Positions 11,055 through 19,797 of a stretch of DNA of 64,000 nt are shown one piece after another. The position numbers and the translations under genes were made by a program. Source of the stretch: Uloborus plumipes (taxonomy: Eukaryota; Arthropoda; Arachnida; Araneae; Uloboridae); NCBI GenBank assembly GCA_038373865.1, contig JAXGGA010002891.1, positions 48,673 to 112,672 of the forward strand, in the 5' to 3' direction. Positions within the stretch are counted from its first letter, which is position 1. The number at the start of each line of letters is the position of its first letter. The notes under the pieces were generated by a model. The model was not told the origin of the DNA and made no database searches. It worked only from the letters and a program-made list of their open reading frames with translations.

Positions 11055-11118
11055 CACCCCTGACTGAAATGGACTAAGCCGTTTTCGTAGGGAGCCACTG
11101 TGGTAAAGATCCGCTAGT
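11055..11118 (-). repeat. MULE right terminal inverted repeat
   Basis: It is the reverse complement of 6434-6497 with six mismatches, and is followed directly by the second CTACAAAAT copy at 11119-11127. The transposase start codon lies about 210 bp inside, so this end should carry its promoter. Confidence 0.9.
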
Positions 11119-11127
11119 CTACAAAAT

Positions 11128-13236
11128 GTCCTTATTGGCTATACTTCAAGAATATGTTTGTGCACCTCTGCTACCCAAATGTATTTCAAGAATTTATAAG
11201 TTTGGTATAATAGTCTTCATATTCTATTTCTGAACAAATTTTAAACAATACTTGTACATCCGAAATTATATTTTGCCAAATTTTGAATTAAACATTCATG
11301 AACGTAATACCCGTAGCCGCTAATTATATTCTTCAAACACTATATCATCATTTAAGAGTATTTCAGATGTCTTGGTAGATATGTATGTTTACTTATATTA
11401 TACTCCAAATGATCGCTTTTCCAAACGGAATTTTAACTAGTTCATATGTGATGCAAGATTTTAACTATTTTAAGCGGCTATATGAATACTGTTTTGTCAA
11501 TTAAATCTAGTGCATTGAAATTGTACGCAAAGCACGAAATTATGCCGAAATGCAAATTATATTTAACTTAAAATTATATTTAAACTAGTCGTACTATAAC
11601 TATTACTTTAGGATGCTTAAAATAACTGATAATATACAGTTACACTCAATAAGTCATTAAATTGAAGAAATAATGAGAAAGTTCTTAAAAAATGCAACCT
11701 ATTTACTCTCATCAAAACCAAAATACTTATGCAGGAGCCTTTTTCGTTTAATACTGATTCGAAAAAAGTTGATTTTGAGCACAAAAGTAAATTTTTATGC
11801 ATTAAATTAACGTAATTAAGCCATAACTAAAGCAAAAAACCTTGCAGTATATCGGCACCCAAGTTATACCATCCAAAGACTGCAGTTTCGTTCTTATAGT
11901 ATGGAATCATCAATCTGGAATAGACAAACATCGGGCTGAATACTGGTGTTATTTCAATAAATCTGAAAGTACCAACAATCTGGAGATGAATTTGTACTGA
12001 GAAATGATGTACGACAATACTTACAAGTCTTAAGCTTTACCTTCAATTTACGAGTAGAACCGTATCATTGCTTAATGTTTAAGGCCTCTCGCTAGTATGC
12101 TAAATATACTGTAACGAGTCCGTAGCACCTTCAACTTTCTTATCTGATCATTTCAATCTTCAGGAAGTAACTATAAATTTATTTACAATTATGTACACTT
12201 ATTTACAATAGGAGCAGGAGACAATTGCTAAACATCCAGCAATTAGGTAGCAAACAGTACACTGAACTCTCAACAGTAACTCAGCACCACGTATCTAACG
12301 TGAATAGTAATTAAGAAATTACAAAAGCATAACAAACATTCGCCCAAGCGAATAAAATGAGTCTTCCAGAAACCAAATATGAAAAAACTGTGTTCATGGC
12401 AGTTGGACAGCTATTTATACTGGGAAGAATATTTCTACAACATTCTAGCAAAATCCGGAGTGTTCTATTCATTCACAAACTTAAATAATCCATTCAAGAA
12501 AATTCTAGTGATAAAAAGAAAAACCCACAACATTGCAACTCAAAGCGAAAATGTCGTCATGCTTATTAAATTTAGGGTAAGTGCAAAAACTACAAAATGT
12601 TATAGGGTCGGTATATAAATGGTAAAAGTGATATCTTTAGATACTTTTGCAACATGTCGACAGATAAAACCAAAACTAGTGACACCAAGCGATTCCTCGC
12701 CAAAAATGGTGCAAGGCAGGAAAAATAACAATTATTTACAAGATTTGTAACAATACTTTAGCTACTGATTGTTAGCACTTTCATCTTCATGGAAATGCTA
12801 TCAGCTTTAAGTTTGGTTTTAGTCTGTTTCACACTGATAGATCCACCATAAGGTCGAAACTGCTTTTTTTGGATAGCATAACTGGACTGTTGGTATGTAG
12901 CATGTAGTTCTGTCTTAGCTCTGAAAAAGGGCTGAAATTTACTGCTTAATATCTAAGCTTCGCCTTCAAATAACAAGTTGGACCGTAGCATTGCTGCGGT
13001 CTCCCGCTGGTGTGATAGTTTACTTTAGATACTAATGTGTAGCAATTTCAACTTAATTGAGTGTTCCGTATTTTTAATACAAATTAACAAATAGAGGTTG
13101 CGTTACAGTCTCTGACTAATGGCTGCTGAAAAAGGAAAAACCAAAACCGACCCACTTTCTTAGAATATGGCCTGTTCAATGAGATATTTGCCTCACAGCA
13201 CGAAACCGAAATATTTAACCGCTTTAGTTGTTTTTT
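11128..13236. other. A+T-rich DNA with dispersed repeat fragments
   Basis: No gene is seen. A roughly 75-bp module occurs twice in the same orientation, at about 12022-12106 and 12942-13017. Both copies hold a CTTAAGCTT/CTAAGCTT block, ACCTTCAA or GCCTTCAA, an ACCGTA-x-CATTGC core and a CCTCTCGCT or TCTCCCGCT end. The short motif CCATCCAA-x-GACTGCA at about 11870 recurs at 48770. These suggest old interspersed repeats, possibly retroelement remnants, but no borders could be set. Confidence 0.35.
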
Positions 13237-15119
13237 AGCCTACTTTCCCGTTAAAAATGAAAGAAAGACGAAAAAAGTAGTAAAAGTAGTTTAATGCATC
13301 TAAAAATATCGCCAAGTCCAAAAAATATCGCCAAGTTAAAAAAAAATATCGCCAAGTCCAAAAAATATCGCCAAGTTAAAAAAATAATGAGGTAAAATGA
13401 ATATCGAAAAATTAAAAATTTGAAAGTAGGGTATTGAGATGGGGAATTTGTGTGTCGGTCGGTCGGTCGGTCTGTCTGTCCCCCCCCTAATAACTTTTGA
13501 ATGAACATTCCGATTTTGACAAACTTTTTTTTGTTGGAAAGATCTCGGCGAGTACAGCTCATTCCCATATTTGATTTTTCGATTTGAACAATTTTTGGTT
13601 CAACTTTGAACCGTTCAAACAACCTGTCCCGCGATGCTAACTTTTGAGTGAACAGTCCGATCTGAACAAACTTTTTTTTGTTCGAAAGATCTTTTCAAGG
13701 ATACTTCATTCCCGTATTTACATTTTCGATTTGAACAATTTTTCGTTCAACATTGAACCATTCAAACAAGCTGTCACCCCTAATAACTTTTGAGTGAACA
13801 GTCCGATTTAAATAAACTTTTTTTTGTTCGAAGCATCTCGGCAAGGATACTTTATTACCGTATTTAAATTTTCAATTTGAACATTTTTGGTTCAACATTG
13901 AACCGTTCAAGCAACCTTTCCCCACCTAATAACTTTTGAGTGAACCGTCCGAATGGAATAAACTTTTTTTTTGTTCGAAAGATCTCGGCGAGTACAGCTC
14001 ATTCCCATATTTGATTTTTCGATTTGAACAATTTTTGGTTCAACTTTGAACCGTTCAAACAACCTGTCCCGCGATGCTAACTTTTGAGTGAACAATCCGA
14101 TTTGAACAAACTTTTTTTTTGTTCGAAAAATCTTATCAAGGATACTTCATTCCCGTATTTAAATTTTCCATTTGAGCATTTTTTCGTTCAACATTGAACC
14201 GTTCAAGCAACCTTTCCCCACCTAATAACTTTTGAGTGAACCGTCCGAATGGAATAAACTTTTTTTTGTTTGAAAGATCTCGGAGAGACTTTCCCATACA
14301 TTCCCATATTTCGCTTTTTGATTTGAACCATTTTTCGTTCAATATTGAACCGTTCAGAAAAAAAAAATTAACATTAGCGTCTACGGGGAATTTAAGTTGA
14401 ATGTTGATCGTGAACTTAAAGTCGGATTTCCTTCAAACTAACTTTGTAAGAAAATGGTTTTGATATATAATGTTTGTAAAGTACTTTTCTGAGTAATCTT
14501 CTGTGAGGACTCTGATTCCGACTCCGACTCCGCAAACATGGCGGAAATGCAGGCTCAGAAAAAAAAATGACTGACTGTGCAGACGATTTTTTGTTTATTT
14601 ATTCATTTGTTTTATTTTATTTATTATTATTTTTTTTTGGCAGACGATTTTTTTTGTAACAAAAATTTTTCATTCACGCGAACATTTTATTCTTTATTTA
14701 TATTTAACAATTGATTAAAAGTGAAATTCGAGACATTTTATTAACGGACGAGCTTTTTTTTTTTTTCTTTCTTTGATAAAATGTGTTTTGATGCTCTTTG
14801 TACTTTTATTTATTTATTTTATTATTATTATTTTTTTTTGAAAACGATGGAGGATTTTTTCTACGGAGGAACTGTAATAGTTACACTCTTTAAAAGGTGC
14901 GACAAAACTTTATTTATTCGTTAATTACTTTTTACTTGTCTATTTCATCTGATGAGAGGGGTATATTTTGCTTTTCGAAATCAGCTCTAAGTGCTAAAAA
15001 GGTATGTTTGGCATAATTTTCAGTCTCAGATAATCAAGAGAATAATGATCAGATGCGAGAATGCCGATGTCGATGTACGGGACAGTAGGCTCGTTTAGTT
15101 CTTGACAGAACTTCTTGTT
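13237..15119 (+). mobile_element. Helentron-type non-autonomous element, copy A, with six ~147-bp units
   Basis: The 5' end is AGCCTACTTTCCCGT (13237-13251). Its inverted partner ACGGGACAGTAGGCT sits at 15077-15091 and is not terminal. It is followed by about 28 bp containing the hairpin AGTTCT-TGAC-AGAACT (15097-15112). Asymmetric inverted repeats plus a 3' hairpin, with T on both sides, is the known Helentron (Helitron2/HINE) layout. Six tandem units of about 147 bp occupy the middle, preceded by a GGTC/TGTC short repeat and several copies of a TATCGCCAAG motif. Two more copies lie at 37776-40901 and 49507-51272. There is no Rep/helicase coding; class is inferred from structure. Confidence 0.65.
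13488..14360 (+). repeat. Six-unit tandem array, ~147-bp period (copy A)
   Basis: The phrase TAACTTTTGA begins near 13491, 13639, 13784, 13930, 14078 and 14225, a period of 144-148 bp. Each unit holds ACTTTTTTTTGTTCGAAAGA, an ATTCCC/ACGG-type stretch, and the inverted-like pair GTTCAA-x-x-TTGAACCGTTC. Units differ from each other at fixed positions, and the same unit order is found in the other two copies of the element. Confidence 0.85.
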
Positions 15120-15499
15120 CAAATAAGGTGACGTATTCAAACTCAATAGTTGGAAGAAAATGAACCTGGTAGTATTATAAAGGCAACGCACATTGACAGC
15201 ATTACGGTGCTGTTAGGTTTGCGACACCTGTAGAGCCAATACCACACTTGCAAGTTTTGTTCGTTAATTTTCCTCTGGTTATCGCCTTTTTATTAAAATG
15301 GAAGCTTTTAAATAAAAGCATGGATAAGTATCATCGCTTGACAGACAGAATTTATCGTTCGTTAAAAAAAAAAGGTCTTGTAAGAAGATGAAGAATATAT
15401 GAGAACAAAAGACAACGGGACTCACGTTTTATTCGTTAAAATACTGGAGGACATAACACCAGCGGTAAAAATAAGTCTGCGCTGTCCCGAAATGTAGTG

Positions 15500-15710
15500 G
15501 TTGATGTCTTGTGCCAGCTATACTATAAAGCAACTTAACTTGACACTAAACGTCACTACGCGCGGAGCCAATAAGAGCGCAGAAACAGTTAAGGATCTTC
15601 TCTATTTCGCCTTGTAGGCTGTGACGTTTTATCTAGCTCGTTTTTCATTGGCTGACGTCACGACGCCAGTGTCAAGAAACCTTGCAGCGTAGTATAGGCG
15701 GGTAATTTAG
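15500..15710. mobile_element. Small MITE related to the one at 61.5 kb
   Basis: The ends are imperfect inverted repeats: TATACTATAAAGCAACTTAA and TTGACACT near 15519-15550, against AGTGTCAAG, CTTGCAG and GTAGTATAGG near 15668-15697. Its core (GGAGCCAATAAGAGC, then GTGACGTTTTATCTAGCTCG) is almost the same as the interior of 61429-61730. Borders are approximate. Confidence 0.5.
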
Positions 15711-15734
15711 GGTTCGCTGCTTCACTTTTTCAAG

Positions 15735-15934
15735 TGTACTTCAATTTGGTGTGAAACCTAACTTGAACAATACACACATGCTATAAAGACTCACTTATTG
15801 GGTAGGCAACCATTCATAGCAAAACAACACATTCACACAAAGCAAGGACAGGAGAGCAAAATCACATCCATGCCCGGACCGGGATTCAAACTTGGAGCCT
15901 CCCCATTCGCAGCCGCTGACCATTAAACAAGGTG
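15735..15934 (-). mobile_element. tRNA-derived SINE (minus)
   Basis: The minus strand starts CTTGTTTAATGGTCAGCGGC, an A-box-like tRNA head. The B-box-like GTTTGAATCCCGG follows, then GGCATGGATG, a TGTCCTTGCTTTGTGTGAAT-type body, and CCCAATAAGTGAG. It shares head and body with the copies at 31582-31795 and 53808-54010. Confidence 0.75.
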
Positions 15935-16848
15935 GAAGATGTCAACACATAGTATAAAGAAGAGTTGTTTTTTTTTCCACTGTGCGTCTCCTATAATGCC
16001 TGAGTTTGTCATGCGTTTTACTTAAAATCTTTCCTTTTTATACAACACCTCTTTGTCACTGCCCCAAATCATGAGCTACTTTTCCACGTAAATTATAATT
16101 CCAAAATTATAAATATTCATTAAAACGGTATCTAGAGATCAAGTTAAACATTCTCTTTCCTTTGCGCATGCAAACAGGATCTCTCTAAAATAAACCATAC
16201 GTATCTACGATAGTATCCCAAAAGCTTATTATTCAACAATTATCTTCCCATCCGTAGTAAAATATTCTCAAATATAGTAACACTGTCTCTGCGCTTGATA
16301 CATTTTAATACGGAAAATTTCGAGAATTCTTCCTTTCTTAAACTTTGAATGTTTCATGTTATCTTATTCAGCATAGACCCTTCTGCGGAGACGCTTTGCT
16401 GGGAAGAAGAGAAATTTCCTGAGGAGAGAAATGGAAGATGTTCAGAAATGCACTTACTTCTGAGCGAAGGGGATGATTTATGTGGCAAGATTTAACAAAT
16501 CTCGTGTTCTTTACACATGTTGGCTTTCTAGTAGTTCTCAAGCCAGATGAATATGCAAATGCTGGTGCGTCGTACTATTGAGGCTGTTTTAGTAGGATTT
16601 GGTATTGTGCGAATAACGGTGAAAATTCCGTTTTGAGGTAAATGTATCAGGATTGTTATTTTCTTAGGTTTGAGTTGTCATGAGATAAAAAAAAAAAGTA
16701 TTGTGATGGAAACAACGCAGTATTTTTTTTTTTTGGTTTTATGAATGAAAATCATATTTAAAAATGAATACCGATGCAAATCATTTTTACAATAATGTAA
16801 AATGCAAAATATTTTAAAGTGAAATACACACACACACACACACATATA
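15935..16848. other. A+T-rich DNA, short CA repeat at the end
   Basis: No gene is recognised. A short (CA)n run lies at 16826-16844, next to the following MITE. Confidence 0.45.
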
Positions 16849-16998
16849 CAGGACCGTCATTTTGAATTTTACAGCTGGGGGGGGGGGGAGCAAAGGGTGC
16901 ATGCACAATGTAAATTTGTCGAAAAATGGCAAAAACCACGCCTACTTACATGTAAATACATTCATTTCCCGAAGTCAGGGAGGGGGGGGGGGAGAAGA
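16849..16998. mobile_element. Diverged copy of the hAT-type MITE (CAGG-x-CCRTCATTT family)
   Basis: The left end CAGGACCGTCATTTTGAA and the interior (AGCAAAGGGTGC, then a GCACAATG stretch, a TACATGTAAATACATT stretch and two poly-G runs) match the complete copies at 35109-35291 and 47060-47224. The right terminal repeat is not recognisable, so the copy is truncated or heavily mutated. Confidence 0.6.
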
Positions 16999-17902
16999 AT
17001 GGAGTTGGAAAAAACAAATGTTGAAGGTTTTCGAAACGTTGAAACTGTGTAGTAAATTAAGAATTTTATGGAATTCAACAAACAAGACCTAACTCAAACC
17101 TATTTTTAAATTATTAGCACGAAACAGGGAAGTTAATTTTTCAAACATAAATTTGAGCTAAATAGAAACATAGACAAAAAAATAATTTAGTTTAATTATT
17201 TAGAAATGAATTATTTTATGTTTCCTATACCTATGAAAAACACTTATGCCCTACAGAAATTTAATTAGAAACAAAAACATTGATAATCGAGAAAAAAAGT
17301 GCTTAGTTCATTACTGCTAATCAGAATCAAGTTTTAGCAATTACTTTTGAGGGATATTTTTTTCCTAGTATCAATAAATAAGAAAATATTAAAAAGAAAG
17401 GAAATCTATTGAAGTATAAATTTAGTCAAATGTGTGCTATTCATAATTCATGCAATTTAATATACAATACAAGCACTGCTTACCTTCTCAATAGTATCAG
17501 TCGATGACTAGAAAAACATGACGCTGGTATTTTTTAAAAAAATGTTATTATAACCTAACACTCTATTGGAACAAAAAAGGTTCCTGATAGTCAACTAGTA
17601 AGGAGACCGTTTAAGATAGAAGTAGCCACTTGAAGAACAACAGACCCATAAAGTGCCATTAATATGCCTTTCTCCTGAAAGTTTTTATGGCAGTTGTTTA
17701 TCTAGTCAATTTATTTTGAGGGTAGAACAGAAGCTTTAAAAGCCACCATTTGCATTAGAAAAATCTCGTTCAACAAATATTTGGCCAGGGTAGGTGTTTT
17801 TTTTTTAAATTTATTTTTAAGGTATTTTTTTTGTAAAAACTCCCATCCTGTATTTAATCTTTAGTTTGGGAGATTGACTAAGTAATAACTAGTTATTCAG
17901 TT

Positions 17903-18148
17903 CTATGCCTCGGAGCCAGACTAACTTAAGTCACATGATCAAAACGCATCAATGGGGCTGAAAAACGTTTGTCTGGGGCATAAAAAAGATGAGACGCACT
18001 CTTTTAATCCTGGTAAATAATTTTAAAGTAATTTATTTTTAGAAAAACGCTGATATGACTCGAAGCGAAATAGGATTCTACAATACAATGCAGTAATAAC
18101 CAAAAGTTTACCTTTTTGGACTTACTTTAATCTGGCTCTGAGATACAG
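17903..18148. mobile_element. TIR MITE with 4-bp target duplication
   Basis: This 246-bp element has inverted ends: CTATGCCTCGGAGCCAGACT at the left, and at the right the reverse complement of CTGTATCTCAGAGCCAGATT. A perfect 4-bp direct repeat AGTT flanks it (17899-17902 and 18149-18152). The same terminal sequence forms the palindromic element at 48597-48738, which is flanked by ATTT. A 4-bp duplication suggests a CMC/Chapaev-like source, which is inference. Confidence 0.65.
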
Positions 18149-18202
18149 AGTTAATAAATAGTGACATAAGCTTTTAAATAACATATTTTATGTCACTACA
18201 CA

Positions 18203-18239
18203 GCAAAGTCCTCAAGCTTTACACAGCTTGAGGACTTTG
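18203..18239. repeat. Hairpin at the LINE 5' junction
   Basis: CAAAGTCCTCAAGCT at about 18204-18218 and AGCTTGAGGACTTTG at 18225-18239 are exact inverted copies separated by about 6 bp. The right arm is part of the LINE reading frame (QLEDF), so the left arm looks like an inverted copy made at the truncation point. Confidence 0.75.
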
Positions 18240-18268
18240 TATTTTCCAGGGAGAACGTTTTACTTTAT

Positions 18269-19726
18269 TTGAAAAAAATTAAAACCACAAAAGCTCCGGG
18301 ACCAGATAATATTTATCCAAAAATTCTAGTAGAATGTGCAGAGGAATTAGTTGACGCTATAGTTAATATATTCAATGCTTCGTATAACTCATGGATAGTG
18401 CCAGAGGACAGGAAACTAGCTAACATTACACCACTCTTCAAGAAAGGGTCTAGAGGTAATGCAGGAAATTATAGGCCTGTGAGTCTGACTTCAGTGGTAT
18501 GTAAAATTTTTGAAACATTGATCAAAATTAAGATTATGAATTTCTTAGAAAATAATGGGCTGTTGAGTAGTTTGCAGTATGGTTTCAGAAAAGGTAAATC
18601 GTGTGCTACTAATTTATTACATTTCTACGACAAGGTTACCTTGGCTTTAGATAGCAAAAAATGCGTAGATGTTGTTTACATAGATTTTCAAAAAGCTTTC
18701 GATAAGGTACCGCATGTAGCACTACTCAGCAAATTAGCTGGTATAGGGGTAGGAGGTAAAATTCTAGTTTGGGTTAGGAATTGGCTGACAGGAAGGAAAC
18801 AAAGAGTAGTTGTTAGGGGTAACTATTCTAAATGGAGTGAAGTTTTAAGTGGGGTTCCCCAAGGATCAGTTTTAGGTCCCCTTTTGTTTATTATTTTTAT
18901 GAATGACATTCATGAAAATGTTTCTGGAAACATGAATTGTTTTGCCGATGATGTCAAACTTATGGGGGTTGTAGAAAATGACGAACAAATAAATCAGCTG
19001 CAACAGGATTTGGATCATATTACTAAATGGGCAGACAAGTGGGGTATGGCAGTTAATGTTGGGAAATGTCAAGTGCTGCATTTCGGTCATGGAAATAAGC
19101 ATACAAGCTATTATTTACAGGGTTCAGTCATTAGTAGGGCAGATAATGTTATGGATCTAGGTGTCTTAATAAATCAGGATTTCAAGTCCAGTCAACAGTG
19201 CAGCATAGCTAGTAACAAAGCCAATAGGATGCTTGGGTTTATTAATAGATCTATTTCAAACAAATCTAAGAAGGTTCTTCTGCCTCTATATAGAAGTTTG
19301 GTAAGACCTCATTTGGAGTATGCTGTTCAGTTTTGGTCTCCTTATCTGAAGAAAGACATTAATTTATTGGAAAGGGTACAAAGGAGGGCTACAAGGTTAG
19401 TGAATGGACTTTCTAATTTAGACTATGATTCCAGACTTAGAATGCTTAATATGTATAGTCTTGAGCAACGGAGAACCAGAGGGGACATGATTCAGTTATT
19501 TAAATTTATTAAAATGAATGATGTTGCAGGGTTGGATTTTTGCAAGGAAAGCAGGACAAGGGGTCATTGTTTTAAGCTGTTTAAACCTCAGGCGAACCTG
19601 GAAATTCGAAAAAATTACTATTTTAGCAGGGTAGTGGGAACTTGGAACAGCTTACCGGAAGAGGCGGTAAAGAGCAATGGAGTAGATGGCTTTAAGAGGG
19701 CCATTGATCTTCATTGGGGTCTTTAA
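18269..19726 (+). CDS. LINE reverse transcriptase, 5'-truncated
   Basis: The frame codes for 485 residues of a non-LTR retrotransposon polymerase, which copies element RNA into DNA at the genomic target. Motifs in order: TKAPGPDNIYPKIL (7-20), ITPLFKKG and NYRPVSLTS (53-75), QYGFRKGKSC (103-112), VYIDFQKAFDKVPH with catalytic D139, SGVPQGSVLGPLLF (194-207), and the FADD box at 225-228 with the catalytic Asp pair. The C-terminal part has the VGTWNSLPEEAV type of ending found in CR1/L2 proteins. There are no stops. The coordinate chosen begins at a non-ATG codon (TTG); the frame stays open further 5', because the N-terminal endonuclease part was lost on insertion. It is therefore not a functional LINE by itself. 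Confidence 0.9.
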   Translation: MKKIKTTKAPGPDNIYPKILVECAEELVDAIVNIFNASYNSWIVPEDRKLANITPLFKKGSRGNAGNYRPVSLTSVVCKIFETLIKIKIMNFLENNGLLSSLQYGFRKGKSCATNLLHFYDKVTLALDSKKCVDVVYIDFQKAFDKVPHVALLSKLAGIGVGGKILVWVRNWLTGRKQRVVVRGNYSKWSEVLSGVPQGSVLGPLLFIIFMNDIHENVSGNMNCFADDVKLMGVVENDEQINQLQQDLDHITKWADKWGMAVNVGKCQVLHFGHGNKHTSYYLQGSVISRADNVMDLGVLINQDFKSSQQCSIASNKANRMLGFINRSISNKSKKVLLPLYRSLVRPHLEYAVQFWSPYLKKDINLLERVQRRATRLVNGLSNLDYDSRLRMLNMYSLEQRRTRGDMIQLFKFIKMNDVAGLDFCKESRTRGHCFKLFKPQANLEIRKNYYFSRVVGTWNSLPEEAVKSNGVDGFKRAIDLHWGL

Positions 19727-19797
19727 TTTGACTAGGACCAGCCAAGTTGGGCCCTGAGCCTGCTGCTGGTCTCCACATTTGTATTTGTATTTGTATT

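Larger units (their letters stand above)
6434..11118 (-). mobile_element. Complete MULE (Mutator-like) DNA transposon
   Basis: The element is 4,685 bp and bounded on both sides. Its terminal inverted repeats (6434-6497 and 11055-11118) are about 64 bp long with six mismatches and start ACTAGCGGATCTTTACCACA. The first 27 positions are identical. Perfect 9-bp duplications of CTACAAAAT flank it. It carries one transposase gene on the minus strand (8542-10845) with no stop or frameshift, so the element could be autonomous. A 174-bp pogo-like MITE is nested at 7479-7652. The rest of the interior is A+T-rich and non-coding. Confidence 0.92.
18200..19797 (+). mobile_element. 5'-truncated CR1/L2-type LINE
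   Basis: The segment holds the reverse transcriptase frame, about 70 bp of 3' untranslated sequence after the stop (with CCAAGTTGGGCCCTGAGCCT), and a tail of TTTGTA repeats ending near 19797. Short tandem-repeat tails are typical of CR1/L2-clade LINEs. The endonuclease and upstream ORF are absent. In-frame LINE-like residues can be read back to about 18215. The junction is marked by the small hairpin at 18203-18239. Confidence 0.85.

Noticed and set aside
13251..14342. Repeated protein-like frames (with RDLSNKKKF) on the minus strand
   Set aside because: They are translations of the ~147-bp tandem units. Frames are broken between units and differ between copies, so the array is non-coding.
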